Source: Pseudomonas poae (GTDB taxonomy: Bacteria; Pseudomonadota; Gammaproteobacteria; Pseudomonadales; Pseudomonadaceae). Taken from it: a stretch of 64,000 nucleotides of DNA. The position numbers and the translations under genes were made by a program. The stretch is taken from positions 3,238,001 through 3,302,000 of the forward strand of contig CP034537.1 in NCBI GenBank assembly GCA_004000515.1, given 5' to 3'. This document shows, one piece after another, positions 12,630 through 21,761 of this stretch (the first letter of the stretch is position 1; each line of letters begins with the position of its first letter). Under the pieces are notes generated by a model. That model was not told where the DNA came from. It did no database searches and was given only the letters and a program-made list of their open reading frames with translations.

Positions 12630-13529
12630 ATGAATACCCCGTCACCCGTGAAGCTTATGCTAGTCATTGCCGGCGTCATCCTTTGTTGGGCCTATTCGCC
12701 GATTGGCGTGCACATGGGGCTGCACAGTTACAGTCCTGGCCAGTTGGCGTTGCTGCGGTTTTTGATTGCGTCGGTGTTCATGGCGGGTGTGGCGCTGGTG
12801 ATGGGTATCGGTCGACCGCGCGTGAGGGATCTGCCGTGGTTGCTGGTGCTGGGTTTTTTCGGGGTGTTCCTGCATCACACCAGCCTCAATCACGGGCAGC
12901 AGTTCGTCACGGCGGCGGCGTCCAGCGTATTGGCGCAGTCGGCGCCGCTGTTCAGCGTGTTGATCGCATTTTTCTGCTTGAAGGAGCGGGTCAGTGCCTG
13001 GCGTTGGGGCTGCGTGTTGCTGGGGTTGCTCGGCGTGCTGGTGGTGATCTGGGGCGATCATGGCGTGGGTGATATTGACCCGCGTGGCTTGCTGATCCTG
13101 CTGGCAGCGGTGTCGTGGAGCGTGTATTTCGCCCTCCAGAAACACTATGCCCATCGCTACAGCCCGCTGACCATGGCGTGCTACATGGTGTGGGCGGGCA
13201 CCTTGATGTTGCTGGTGAACCTGCCGGGCCTACCCGCTGCCGTGGCGCAGGCGCCGTTGCCGGAGAACCTGGCGGTGCTGGTGCTGGGCATCTTTCCGAG
13301 TGCCCTGGCGTACCTGGCGTGGGGGTACGTGTTGAAGCATGTGGAGGTCAGCCGCGCGTCGGTGGCGATGTATTTGATCCCGCCCGTGGCGATGGTGATG
13401 GCGGCGACATTGTTGGGCGAGCACATTGCTGCGCAGGTGGTGTTGGGCGGGGTGATTGTGCTGGCCAGTGTGGCAGCCATCAGTCTTGAGGGGCGCTGGG
13501 TGCGGTCTCCCCGGTGTACAGCCGGATGA
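12630..13529 (+). CDS. EamA/DMT family membrane transporter
   Basis: 299-residue inner-membrane protein with about ten hydrophobic helices in two EamA repeats (residues 8-140 and 155-290). Family members export amino acids or other metabolites, and the substrate here cannot be told. I choose the ATG at 12630 (MNTPSPVKLML) over longer upstream starts because the hydrophobic repeat begins directly after it. The last 50 bases overlap the convergent gene that ends at 13480. Confidence 0.85.
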   Translation: MNTPSPVKLMLVIAGVILCWAYSPIGVHMGLHSYSPGQLALLRFLIASVFMAGVALVMGIGRPRVRDLPWLLVLGFFGVFLHHTSLNHGQQFVTAAASSVLAQSAPLFSVLIAFFCLKERVSAWRWGCVLLGLLGVLVVIWGDHGVGDIDPRGLLILLAAVSWSVYFALQKHYAHRYSPLTMACYMVWAGTLMLLVNLPGLPAAVAQAPLPENLAVLVLGIFPSALAYLAWGYVLKHVEVSRASVAMYLIPPVAMVMAATLLGEHIAAQVVLGGVIVLASVAAISLEGRWVRSPRCTAG

Positions 13530-14238
13530 TGTCGTCGATCTCGCCGGACATCTTCATCCGTAGCAGCGTGCGCAAAATCGGTTGCACTGGCACGTTTGGG
13601 TCATTGCGCACAATGCAGCCCAGGCTCAGCTCCTCGATCGCTGCCACTTTATGCAGCCGGCGACCTTCTGGCATGCCCAGGTTGAAACGGTCCAGGGTCC
13701 ATTCATTGATGACGGCGTACTGGTAGCGTCCGGCCACCAGCTTTTGCAGCACTTGCTCTTCGTTGCGAGCGTCGTCGCGAGTGAGTTGGCCTTTGGCGAA
13801 CAGCGCGTCTAGGGTGGAGTAGCGGTAGTTGAGCACTGTGCCGATCGACTGCGGTGCCAGCTTGGCCAGTTGCACCGGTTGCGCCGGAACGCGGGGGCTT
13901 ACCAGCACGTTGCGCTGCACCATCAGGGGCACGCTCCAGATGTAGTCGCCGGAGAGGTTGTCGACCCAGGCTTGGGCGACATAACAGCGTATGTCGATGT
14001 CGCCGTGTTCCATGGCGCCGGCAATGCGCGCCCGAGCCAGGACGTGGAACTGCGCCGGGCGCCCGACCTGGGTGGCCAGGCTCGACATCAGGTCATAGAG
14101 GATGCCTTGGGTGGGCTGGTCGCCGTCCAGCTGCACCATGGGCATCGCCCAGCTGTCGGAAACCGAGAAGCGCAGCGGTGTGGGCGCTGCCAGGCTTGCC
14201 GTGGTGATCATCCATAAAGCGCCCAGGACTACGCGCAT
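13480..14238 (-). CDS. Periplasmic solute-binding-like protein (family 3)
   Basis: 252 residues. The start at 14238 (MRVVLGALWM) follows CCCGGAGAGTGT. A signal peptide ends near TTASLAA-APTPLRF. The rest resembles the bilobed family 3 extracellular solute-binding fold (LRFSVSDSWAMPMVQLD, GILYDLMSSLA, DIDIRCYVAQAWVD). No permease or ATPase genes lie nearby, so it may be an orphan binding protein rather than part of an uptake system. Its 3' end overlaps the EamA gene by 50 bases on the opposite strand. Confidence 0.78.
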   Translation of the reverse strand: MRVVLGALWMITTASLAAPTPLRFSVSDSWAMPMVQLDGDQPTQGILYDLMSSLATQVGRPAQFHVLARARIAGAMEHGDIDIRCYVAQAWVDNLSGDYIWSVPLMVQRNVLVSPRVPAQPVQLAKLAPQSIGTVLNYRYSTLDALFAKGQLTRDDARNEEQVLQKLVAGRYQYAVINEWTLDRFNLGMPEGRRLHKVAAIEELSLGCIVRNDPNVPVQPILRTLLRMKMSGEIDDIIRLYTGETAPSAPQD

Positions 14239-14371
14239 ACACTCTCCGGGTTCAGGCCTTTTCGGGGCCAGCCAACAGAGCTTAGTCAGATTAGGCGAGC
14301 GTGCCGGATGCAATTTCCCCCTTGCTCCGCTAGCATTACCGGCTTCTGTTTCCCAGTTGCGACGGTTTTCG

Positions 14372-16420
14372 ATGAGTTATCAGGTTCTTGCACGTAAATG
14401 GCGTCCGCGCTCGTTCCGCGAAATGGTCGGCCAGACCCATGTGCTCAAGGCTCTGATCAATGCCTTGGACAGCCAGCGGCTGCACCACGCCTACCTGTTT
14501 ACCGGGACCCGTGGGGTGGGCAAGACCACCATCGCGCGCATCATCGCCAAATGCCTAAACTGTGAAACCGGTATCACTTCCACGCCTTGCGGCACCTGCT
14601 CGGTGTGCCGGGAAATCGACGAAGGCCGTTTTGTCGACCTGATCGAGATCGACGCCGCGAGCCGCACCAAGGTCGAAGACACCCGCGAACTGCTGGACAA
14701 CGTGCAGTACGCGCCCAGCCGCGGGCGTTTCAAGGTCTACCTGATCGACGAAGTGCACATGCTTTCCAGCCATTCCTTCAACGCACTGTTGAAAACCCTG
14801 GAAGAGCCGCCGCCCTACGTCAAATTCATCCTGGCCACCACCGACCCGCAGAAACTTCCTGCAACCATTCTGTCGCGGTGCCTGCAGTTCTCCCTCAAGA
14901 ACATGACGCCTGAACGGGTTGTCGAGCATCTGACCCACGTGCTGGGCGTCGAGAATGTACCGTTCGAAGACGACGCGCTGTGGCTGCTTGGCCGCGCCGC
15001 CGATGGCTCGATGCGTGACGCCATGAGCCTCACCGACCAGGCCATCGCCTTTGGTGAAGGCAAGGTCATGGCCGCCGATGTGCGCGCCATGCTCGGCACC
15101 CTGGACCATGGCCAGGTATTCGACGTGCTGCACGCCTTGATCGAAGGTGACGCCAAGGCATTGCTCGAAGCCGTGCGTCACCTGTCGGAGCAAGGTCCGG
15201 ACTGGAACGGCGTACTGTCTGAAATTCTCAATGTGCTGCACCGCGTTGCCATCGCCCAGGCCCTGCCTGAAGGTGTCGACAATGGTCATGGCGATCGCGA
15301 CCGCGTGTTGGCCCTGGCCCAGGCGCTGCCGGCCGAAGATGTGCAGTTCTACTATCAGATGGGCCTGATCGGCCGCCGGGACTTGCCCTTGGCGCCGGAG
15401 CCGCGCGGTGGCTTTGAAATGGTCATGCTGCGGATGCTGGCCTTCCGGCCCGCCGACTCGGCAGACGCACCGAGACAGCCGCTAAAGCCAGTGGGGATCA
15501 GCCAGGCCACAGTTGATTCCGCCAAACCAGTGGCTGGCGCGGCAGTCGTTGCGCCAGTGGTTGCTGCGCCTGCGCCAGAGCCCTTGCCGGTCGTGGCGGC
15601 GCCCGTGGTTGAGCCGCAACCTGCACCAGTTGCAGAGGCCGCGCCGGTCGTCGATTTGCCCTGGAATGACCCGGTAGAAGCCGAGGCCGAGCCCGAAGTC
15701 GAGCAACAGCCAGCGGTGGAGCCCGTTCTGGAAACCACCGGTGAGCAGCCGGAACTCACACCGATGCCCACGCCAACCCCGGACAGCGTAGTGCCGGATG
15801 CGCCTGAGTGGGTGTCGGCGCCTGTGCCGGAGCCGACCGTCGCCCAGGTGGAAGCTGCGGTGCCGGGTATCGATGACGACGAACCGCCGCTGGACGAAGA
15901 CTACATCGAGCCGGACATGGATTCGGCCTACAGCTACCTGGACGATCTGGCCAGCGAGCACACCGCCGAGCCGGCCCCCGAGCCCGAGGCGGAACCCGCT
16001 GCCGCGCCGGCCACGGGCTTGGCCTTGCAATGGCTGGAACTGTTCCCGAAGCTGCCGATCTCCGGCATGACCGGCAGCATCGCCGCCAACTGCACACTTA
16101 TCTCCATCGATGGCGACCACTGGTTGTTGCACCTGGACCCGGCCCACAGCGCCCTGTTCAACGCGACCCAGCAACGTCGCCTCAACGATGCCCTGAACCA
16201 GTACCATGAGCGCACGCTGACCATCGCCATCGAGTTGATCAAGCCTGAGCAGGAAACCCCGGCCCAGGCCGCGACCCGCCGGCGTATCAACCGCCAGCGC
16301 GAAGCAGAAGACTCGATCCACGGTGATCCGCTCATCCAACAAATGATGCAACAGTTCGGTGCGGTCGTCCGCCACGATACTATTGAACCTGTCGAAGCCC
16401 TGGTGCCCCAAGCGTCATGA
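14372..16420 (+). CDS. dnaX: DNA polymerase III subunits tau/gamma
   Basis: 682-residue clamp-loader subunit. ATG at 14372 (MSYQVLARKWRP). AAA+ core with Walker A GTRGVGKT (residues 45-52), zinc cysteines C64, C73, C76 and C79 (CLNC...CGTCSVC), a DEVHML Walker B and the SRC arginine finger in ILSRCLQF. A long acidic alanine/proline-rich linker (about residues 385-545) precedes the C-terminal polymerase-binding domain. I see no obvious A-rich slippery site like the one that makes gamma in E. coli. Paired with ybaB downstream. Confidence 0.95.
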   Translation: MSYQVLARKWRPRSFREMVGQTHVLKALINALDSQRLHHAYLFTGTRGVGKTTIARIIAKCLNCETGITSTPCGTCSVCREIDEGRFVDLIEIDAASRTKVEDTRELLDNVQYAPSRGRFKVYLIDEVHMLSSHSFNALLKTLEEPPPYVKFILATTDPQKLPATILSRCLQFSLKNMTPERVVEHLTHVLGVENVPFEDDALWLLGRAADGSMRDAMSLTDQAIAFGEGKVMAADVRAMLGTLDHGQVFDVLHALIEGDAKALLEAVRHLSEQGPDWNGVLSEILNVLHRVAIAQALPEGVDNGHGDRDRVLALAQALPAEDVQFYYQMGLIGRRDLPLAPEPRGGFEMVMLRMLAFRPADSADAPRQPLKPVGISQATVDSAKPVAGAAVVAPVVAAPAPEPLPVVAAPVVEPQPAPVAEAAPVVDLPWNDPVEAEAEPEVEQQPAVEPVLETTGEQPELTPMPTPTPDSVVPDAPEWVSAPVPEPTVAQVEAAVPGIDDDEPPLDEDYIEPDMDSAYSYLDDLASEHTAEPAPEPEAEPAAAPATGLALQWLELFPKLPISGMTGSIAANCTLISIDGDHWLLHLDPAHSALFNATQQRRLNDALNQYHERTLTIAIELIKPEQETPAQAATRRRINRQREAEDSIHGDPLIQQMMQQFGAVVRHDTIEPVEALVPQAS

Positions 16421-16463
16421 CACCGGGCAACTAACTTGATCCACGTACTTTGAGGTGATTCCC

Positions 16464-16802
16464 ATGATGAAAGGTGGCATGGCCGGCCTGATGAAGCAGG
16501 CGCAGCAGATGCAGGAAAAGATGGCCAAGATGCAGGAAGAACTGGCCAACGCCGAAGTCACCGGTAAAGCCGGTGGCGATATGGTCAGCGTGGTGATGAC
16601 CGGTCGTCACGACATCAAGCGCGTGAGCATCGACCCAAGCGTATTGCCGGGTGTAGGCGAAGATGACCTGGAAATGCTGGAAGCGTTGTTCGCTGCAGCC
16701 GTCAACGACGCGGTGCGCAAGATCGAAGCCAACAGCCAGGAAAAAATGGGCGGTGTGACCGCTGGCATGCAACTGCCACCGGGCATGAAGCTGCCGTTCT
16801 GA
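16464..16802 (+). CDS. ybaB: YbaB/EbfC nucleoid-associated protein
   Basis: 112-residue DNA-binding protein, 43 bases after dnaX. The start at 16464 ([10 protein letters not shown]) follows TGAGGTGATTCCC. The methionine- and glutamine-rich first helix ([16 protein letters not shown]) and central strand [19 protein letters not shown] are typical of the tweezer-shaped dimer family. The dnaX-ybaB pairing is conserved in gamma-proteobacteria. A terminator follows at 16825. Confidence 0.93.
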
Positions 16803-16824
16803 TCGGCGAGCGTTAGCTAGACTC

Positions 16825-16852
16825 AATGCCAGGCCCAGTGCCTGGCATTTTT
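16825..16852 (+). terminator. Rho-independent terminator after ybaB
   Basis: Stem ATGCCAGGC/GCCTGGCAT with a five-base loop, followed by TTTTTG. It begins 22 bases after the ybaB stop and separates dnaX-ybaB from the oxidoreductase and recR. Confidence 0.85.
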
Positions 16853-16881
16853 GTATGTGCTCGTAGTGAACGCAGTTGCCT

Positions 16882-17010
16882 TGGTGAGCGGGCTTGCACC
16901 CGCGCTGGGGCGCAAAGCGGCCCTAAAACCAGGCGCCGGGTTTTACCTGGAATGGTACGGTGAGTTTAATGGGGCTGCTGCGCAGCCCAGCGCGGGCAAG
17001 CCCGCTCACT
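16882..17010. repeat. REP-type inverted repeat (GTGAGCGGGCTTGC family)
   Basis: Left arm GGTGAGCGGGCTTGCACCCG and a right arm ending CGGGCAAGCCCGCTCAC are complementary apart from a two-base insertion. The inner arms continue through CGCTGGGG/CCCAGCG. It is related to the copies at 9824 and 51176. Confidence 0.82.
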
Positions 17011-17090
17011 ACAGGGTCATCTGTTCTGAACCCTGGCACTGCAAAGACGGTCTGCACCCTATACCGATGGATTCGTTAAAGGAGCCCCTG

Positions 17091-18125
17091 ATGCCTCAAC
17101 AACCGATTCTGAACCAGCGCATTGTCCTGGTCTCACGCCCCCAGGGTGCGCCAACCCCGGAAAACTTCCGCCTTGAGCGTGTGAACCTGCCGGAATTGGC
17201 AGACGGCCAGGTGTTGCTGAAAACCCTGTACCTGTCCCTCGACCCCTACATGCGCGGGCGCATGAGTGATGCGCCGTCCTACGCGGCACCGGTTGAAATC
17301 GACGAGGTGATGACCGGCGGGGCTGTCAGCCGTATCGAGCAGTCACGTAATCCGAAGTTCGAAGTGGGTGACTTGGTGGTCGGTTCCACCGGCTGGCAAA
17401 GCCACAGCATTTCCGACGGCCACAACTTGATACCAGTGCCTAAGGGCTTGGCCAGCCCCTCGATGGCCTTGGGCGTGTTGGGTATGCCGGGCATGACGGC
17501 CTACATGGGCCTGATGGATATTGGCCAGCCCAAGGTCGGTGAAACCCTGGTGGTGGCGGCCGCGTCCGGCGCAGTGGGCTCGGTTGTTGGCCAAGTGGCC
17601 AAGCTCAAAGGCTTGCGGGTGGTGGGGATCGCGGGCGGTGCGGACAAATGCCGCTACGTGGTGGACGAATTGGGCTTTGATGCCTGCATCGACCATAAGA
17701 GCGCGGATTTCGCCAACGAACTGGCGCTGGCCTGCTTCAAAGGCGTGGATATCTATTTCGAGAACGTCGGCGGCAAGGTCTTCGACGCGGTCGTGCCATT
17801 GCTCAATCCCAAGGCACGCATTCCCCTGTGTGGTTTGATCGCCGGCTACAACGCCCATCAGCCACCCAGCGGTCCCGACCGGCTGCCGGCGCTGCAACGC
17901 ACGCTGCTGACCAAGCGGGTCCGTATTCAGGGCTTTATCGTGTTCGATGACTATGGCGACCGTCATCCTGAGTTCATCAGCGCGATGGCTCCGTGGGTGC
18001 GCGAGGGTAAGGTGAAATTTCGTGAAGACGTGGTGGACGGCCTTGAGCAAGCGCCCGAAGCGTTTATCGGTTTGCTCGAAGGGCGCAACTTCGGCAAGTT
18101 GGTGGTGCGGGTCGCACAGGATTGA
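17091..18125 (+). CDS. NADP-dependent medium-chain oxidoreductase (CurA/prostaglandin reductase-like)
   Basis: 344-residue zinc-independent MDR enzyme, likely an NADPH-dependent double-bond reductase of unsaturated carbonyl compounds. The ATG at 17091 follows AAAGGAGCCCCTG. The N-terminal GroES-like domain includes YLSLDPYMRGRM and GDLVVGSTGWQ. The Rossmann fold begins at VVAAASGAVGSVVGQ (residues 155-170). The catalytic region IYFENVGG and C-terminal GKLVVRV match the family. It lies between ybaB and recR, bounded by its own terminator/REP. Confidence 0.88.
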   Translation: MPQQPILNQRIVLVSRPQGAPTPENFRLERVNLPELADGQVLLKTLYLSLDPYMRGRMSDAPSYAAPVEIDEVMTGGAVSRIEQSRNPKFEVGDLVVGSTGWQSHSISDGHNLIPVPKGLASPSMALGVLGMPGMTAYMGLMDIGQPKVGETLVVAAASGAVGSVVGQVAKLKGLRVVGIAGGADKCRYVVDELGFDACIDHKSADFANELALACFKGVDIYFENVGGKVFDAVVPLLNPKARIPLCGLIAGYNAHQPPSGPDRLPALQRTLLTKRVRIQGFIVFDDYGDRHPEFISAMAPWVREGKVKFREDVVDGLEQAPEAFIGLLEGRNFGKLVVRVAQD

Positions 18126-18191
18126 CCATTTGACGCTAATCCGGGGCGCGGGTATAAACCGCGTCTCGTTGTTTTGTCGGACCTTTCGCCC

Positions 18192-18793
18192 ATGAGCTTC
18201 AGCCCCTGATTCGCCAACTGATCGACGCCCTGCGGACCTTGCCGGGTGTGGGCCAGAAAACCGCCCAACGCATGGCGCTGCAACTGCTGGAGCGCGACCG
18301 CAGCGGCGGCACCCGGCTGGCACAGGCCTTGAGCCAGGCCATGACCGGAGTGGGCCACTGCCGCCAGTGCCGCACCCTCACCGAGGAAGAACTCTGCCCG
18401 CAATGCGCCGACCCGCGCCGCGACGACACGCTGCTGTGCGTGGTGGAAGGGCCGATGGATGTGTACGCGGTGGAGCAGACCGGTTATCGCGGGCGCTACT
18501 TTGTGCTCAAGGGCCACTTGTCGCCGCTGGATGGCTTGGGGCCGGAAGCCATCGGCATTCCGCAGCTGGTCGCACGCATCGAAGAACAAGGCACTTTCAC
18601 CGAAGTGATCCTGGCCACCAACCCGACGGTGGAAGGTGAGGCGACGGCGCATTACATCGCTCAACTGCTGACCAACAAAGGCCTGATCACCTCGCGTATC
18701 GCCCATGGTGTGCCGTTGGGGGGTGAGTTGGAACTGGTGGACGGCGGCACGCTGGCGCATTCGTTTGCAGGTCGCAAGCCGATCGCGCTCTAA
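18192..18793 (+). CDS. recR: Recombination protein RecR (frame broken at codon 5)
   Basis: 200-residue clamp protein that works with RecF/RecO to load RecA at gaps. It starts at ATG 18192 (MSFSP), then meets TGA because CAGCCCCTGATT has lost a C (run 18203-18206). With CCCCC the protein reads on as [20 protein letters not shown]. The helix-hairpin-helix ([12 protein letters not shown]), C4 zinc finger (CRQC...CPQC) and Toprim domain ([29 protein letters not shown]) are all intact. I regard the gene as functional with a base-call error. Confidence 0.92.
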
Positions 18794-18812
18794 AGGGCGA
18801 CACAGATCAAAA

Positions 18813-18901
18813 TGTGGGAGCTGGCTTGCCTGCGAAATCGGAGTTGCAGGCGACATCAATGTCACTGTTCCACCGCTATCGCAGGCAAGCCAGCTCCCAC
18901 A
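18813..18901. repeat. REP-type inverted repeat (TGTGGGAGCTGGCTTGCC family)
   Basis: Arms TGTGGGAGCTGGCTTGCCTG (18813-18832) and CAGGCAAGCCAGCTCCCACA (18882-18901) are perfect complements around a 49-base centre, between recR and the acyl-CoA dehydrogenase gene. Copies of the same family lie at 20151 and 37217. Confidence 0.9.
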
Positions 18902-18928
18902 GTATTTTGTGATCCGGATAACTTGAAA

Positions 18929-18946
18929 ACCAAGCAAGCGCTTGGT
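18929..18946. promoter_or_regulatory. Palindrome ACCAAGC-N4-GCTTGGT, candidate operator
   Basis: A 7-base inverted repeat with 4-base spacer ends 32 bases before the acyl-CoA dehydrogenase ATG. Symmetric sites of this size in front of fatty-acid degradation genes are often bound by TetR- or MerR-type repressors. No such regulator gene is in the window. The role is inferred from position and symmetry. Confidence 0.45.
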
Positions 18947-18978
18947 AATTTCGCTCCACCTCTGCGTGGAGTTTGCCG

Positions 18979-20126
18979 ATGTCTGCCTATCAGGATTACT
19001 TCGACCCCAGCCACCAATTGGTCCGCGACAGCGTGCGTCGTTTTGTCGAACGCGAGTTGTTGCCGGGCATCGAGCAGTGGGAGGAGGCTGAAAGCTTTCC
19101 CCGTGAGCTCTACCTCAAGGCGGGCGCGGCGGGAATTTTAGGCATCGGTTACCCAGAAGCGCTGGGCGGCAGCCACGAAGGTGATCTGTTCGCCAAAGTG
19201 GCGGCCAGTGAAGAGCTGATGCGCTGCGGTTCTGGCGGGGTCGTGGCGGGGCTCGGGTCGCTGGATATCGGCCTGCCGCCGCTCGTCAAATGGGCACGGC
19301 CCGAGGTGCGCGAACGCGTGGCGCCGCAGGTGCTGGCAGGCGAGAAGATCATCGCCCTGGCCGTCACCGAGCCCGGTGGCGGCTCGGATGTGGCCAACCT
19401 GCAAACCCGCGCCATTCTCGATGGCGACCATTACCGCGTCAGCGGCAGCAAGACCTTTATCACCAGCGGTTTCCGTGCCGACTTCTATACCGTCGCCGTG
19501 CGAACCGGCGGGCCTGGCTTCGCAGGCATCAGCCTGTTGCTCATCGAAAAAGACACCCCGGTTTCACCGTTGGCCAGCCACTGAAGAAAATGGGCTGGTG
19601 GGCGTCGGACACGGCTGAGTTGTTCTTCGATGAATGCCGTGTGCCGGTAGGCAACCTGATCGGCGCCGAGAACATGGGGTTTGCCTGCATCATGGGTAAC
19701 TTCCAAAGCGAACGCCTGGCCCTGGCGTTGATGGCCAATATGACCGCACAGATGGCACTGGAGGAGAGCCTCAAGTGGGCCGCCCAACGTCAAGCCTTTG
19801 GCAAACCCATTGGGAAATTCCAGGTGCTCAAGCATCGCCTCGCGGAAATGGCCACGGCGGTGGAAGTCTCGCGGGAATTCACCTACCGCCAGGCGGCGAA
19901 GATGGCCGCGGGCAAAAGTGTGATCAAGGAAATTTCGATGGCCAAGAACCTGGCGACCGATACGGCCGACCGGGTCACTTATGACGCGGTGCAGATTTTG
20001 GGTGGGCAGGGCTACATGCGCGGCAGCCTGGTGGAGCGGCTTTACCGGGACAACCGTATCCTGTCGATTGGCGGCGGGACGCGGGAGGTGATGAACGAGA
20101 TCATCAGCAAGCAGATGGGGCTTTAG
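18979..20126 (+). CDS. Acyl-CoA dehydrogenase (frame broken once)
   Basis: FAD enzyme catalysing alpha-beta dehydrogenation of acyl-CoA thioesters. ATG 18979 (MSAYQDYFDPSHQLVRDSV). The N-terminal helical domain, the flavin loop ALAVTEPGGGSDVANL (residues 130-146), and the C-terminal helices with VTYDAVQILGGQGYMRG and RLYRDNRILSIGGGTREVM are typical. The frame shifts at about 19558-19562: CCCCGGTTTCACC should be CCCCGGGTTTCACC, joining EKDTP to GFTVGQPLKKMGWW. Restored length 382 residues. The substrate is probably a branched or medium-chain acyl-CoA, which sequence alone cannot settle. Confidence 0.88.
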
Positions 20127-20150
20127 CCCTGTGTTGTTATTGAAGGCCCT

Positions 20151-20224
20151 ATCGCAGGCAAGCCAGCTCCCACATTTGACTGTATTCGCAAATCAAAATG
20201 TGGGAGCTGGCTTGCCTGCGATAG
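20151..20224. repeat. REP-type inverted repeat (TGTGGGAGCTGGCTTGCC family)
   Basis: Perfect arms TATCGCAGGCAAGCCAGC... (20151-20175) and the complementary ...GCTTGCCTGCGATA (20200-20224). It lies between the convergent acyl-CoA dehydrogenase and apt genes. Confidence 0.9.
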
Positions 20225-20248
20225 GCCGGCACAGTCAACCAAGAACTG

Positions 20249-20797
20249 TTACTGCTCGCTCAACCCAAACTGCGTCAAACAAAACGTCGCAATCCCCATA
20301 TCTTCTAGCCGCTGCGACCCACCCAACTCTGGCAAATCAATAATCGCCGCCGCTTCAAAAATCTTCGCGCCCATGCGCCGAACCAGGTTCGCCGCTGCAA
20401 TCAAGGTACCGCCCGTGGCAATCAGGTCATCGAACATCAGCACCGAATCGCCTTCGCACAGGCTGTCGGCATGCACTTCAAGGAAGGCCTCGCCGTATTC
20501 GGTCTGGTAACCCTCGGCCAGCACGTCGGCCGGCAGCTTGCCCTGCTTGCGGAACAGGATCAGCGGTTTGTTCAGTTGGTAGGCGATGATCGAGCCGATC
20601 AGGAAGCCGCGCGCGTCCATCGCGCCGATATGGCTGAAATCGGCCTCGACGTATCGGTGGGCAAAACTGTCGGCCACCAGGCGCAAGGCGCGGGGGGATT
20701 GGAACAGCGGCGTGATGTCTCGAAAGATCACCCCAGGCTTGGGGAAGTCGATGACGGGGCGGATCAGGGATTTGATGTCGAACGAATCGAAGGTCAT
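20249..20797 (-). CDS. apt: Adenine phosphoribosyltransferase
   Basis: 182-residue purine salvage enzyme making AMP from adenine and PRPP. The N-terminal region [15 protein letters not shown] and the PRPP-binding motif [17 protein letters not shown] (residues 120-136) are diagnostic. A flexible loop ([10 protein letters not shown]) covers the active site in this family. It lies immediately downstream of anr on the same strand, with a 79-base gap, an arrangement also known from other pseudomonads. Confidence 0.95.
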   Translation of the reverse strand: MTFDSFDIKSLIRPVIDFPKPGVIFRDITPLFQSPRALRLVADSFAHRYVEADFSHIGAMDARGFLIGSIIAYQLNKPLILFRKQGKLPADVLAEGYQTEYGEAFLEVHADSLCEGDSVLMFDDLIATGGTLIAAANLVRRMGAKIFEAAAIIDLPELGGSQRLEDMGIATFCLTQFGLSEQ

Positions 20798-20876
20798 CGT
20801 CGAAGAGTCCTGGGGCTGGAAACGGACTCGAAGTATACCTGCGGCCTCACCGGTTGGCGCGACCGCAGTGTCTGGA

Positions 20877-21612
20877 TCAGCCCTCTAGCGAGCCCCCGGC
20901 CAGCGCGCACAACTGGATCGGGTCGAGGATATGCACTTCCTTGCCCTCGGCCGCGATCAGCTCGTTCTGCTGGAAGCGGGTAAACACGCGGGACACGGTT
21001 TCCACCGCCAGGCCCAGGTAGTTGCCGATTTCGTTACGCGACATGCTCAGGCGGAACTGGTTGGCCGAGAAACCTCGGGCACGGAAACGTGCCGACAGGT
21101 TGACCAGGAAGGTGGCGATGCGCTCATCGGCGGTCTTCTTCGACAACAGCAGCATCATTTGCTGGTCGTCACGGATCTCGCGGCTCATCACGCGCATCAA
21201 CTGGCGGCGCAATTGCGGCAGTTGCAGGGCCAGTTCGTCCAGGCGCTCGAAGGGGATTTCGCACACCGACGTCGTCTCCAGTGCCTGGGCCGACACCGGG
21301 TGAATCTCGGTGTCCATGCCCGACAAGCCCACCAGCTCGCTGGGCAGGTGGAAGCCGGTGATTTGCTCTTCGCCGCTGTCGCTCAGGCTGAATGTTTTCA
21401 ACGCACCCGAACGTACTGCATAAACGGAATCGAACTTGTCGCCCTGGCGAAACAGAAACTCGCCTTTTTTTCAGTGGGCGGCCGCGTTTAACGATGTCGT
21501 CCAGCGCATCCATGTCTTCCAAATTCAACGAAAGTGGCAAGCAGAGGGGGGCCAGGCTGCAATCCTTGCAATGAGCCTGGCTGTGAGCGCGCAGTTTAAC
21601 TGGCTCGGACAT
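20877..21612 (-). CDS. anr: Oxygen-sensing regulator Anr (FNR family; frame broken once)
   Basis: Global anaerobic activator that carries an oxygen-labile [4Fe-4S] cluster and binds TTGAT-N4-ATCAA. Cluster cysteines C15, C18 and C24 ([11 protein letters not shown]) and a fourth in TTSVCEIPF are present. A cNMP-like sensory domain and a CRP-type helix-turn-helix ([20 protein letters not shown]) follow. The frame shifts because the T-run at 21475-21481 has seven bases. With six, GRPLKK continues as [20 protein letters not shown]. Restored length 244 residues, as expected. Its targets hemN and cco genes lie just beyond. Confidence 0.93.
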
Positions 21613-21761
21613 TTCTTAAATCCTTGTGGGAAAACACACATAAGACGTAAGGGTAACGCACTGGGGGCGCCGAGGCCAGCCTGTACAAAAAAACCGGCAG
21701 CGGTATAAAGCTTTTGTATCGGCGTCGATACAGTTGGATACCTCCATGAGAAGGAACTCAG

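Noticed and set aside
14102..14371. Longer N-terminus for DnaX
   Set aside because: It would overlap the antisense of the binding-protein-like gene, and the conserved DnaX start is MSYQVLARKWRP at 14372.
16851..17090. Longer start for the NADP oxidoreductase, reading through the REP region
   Set aside because: The upstream reading frame is open only by chance through a palindrome. The ATG at 17091 has a strong AAAGGAG site and matches the family N-terminus.
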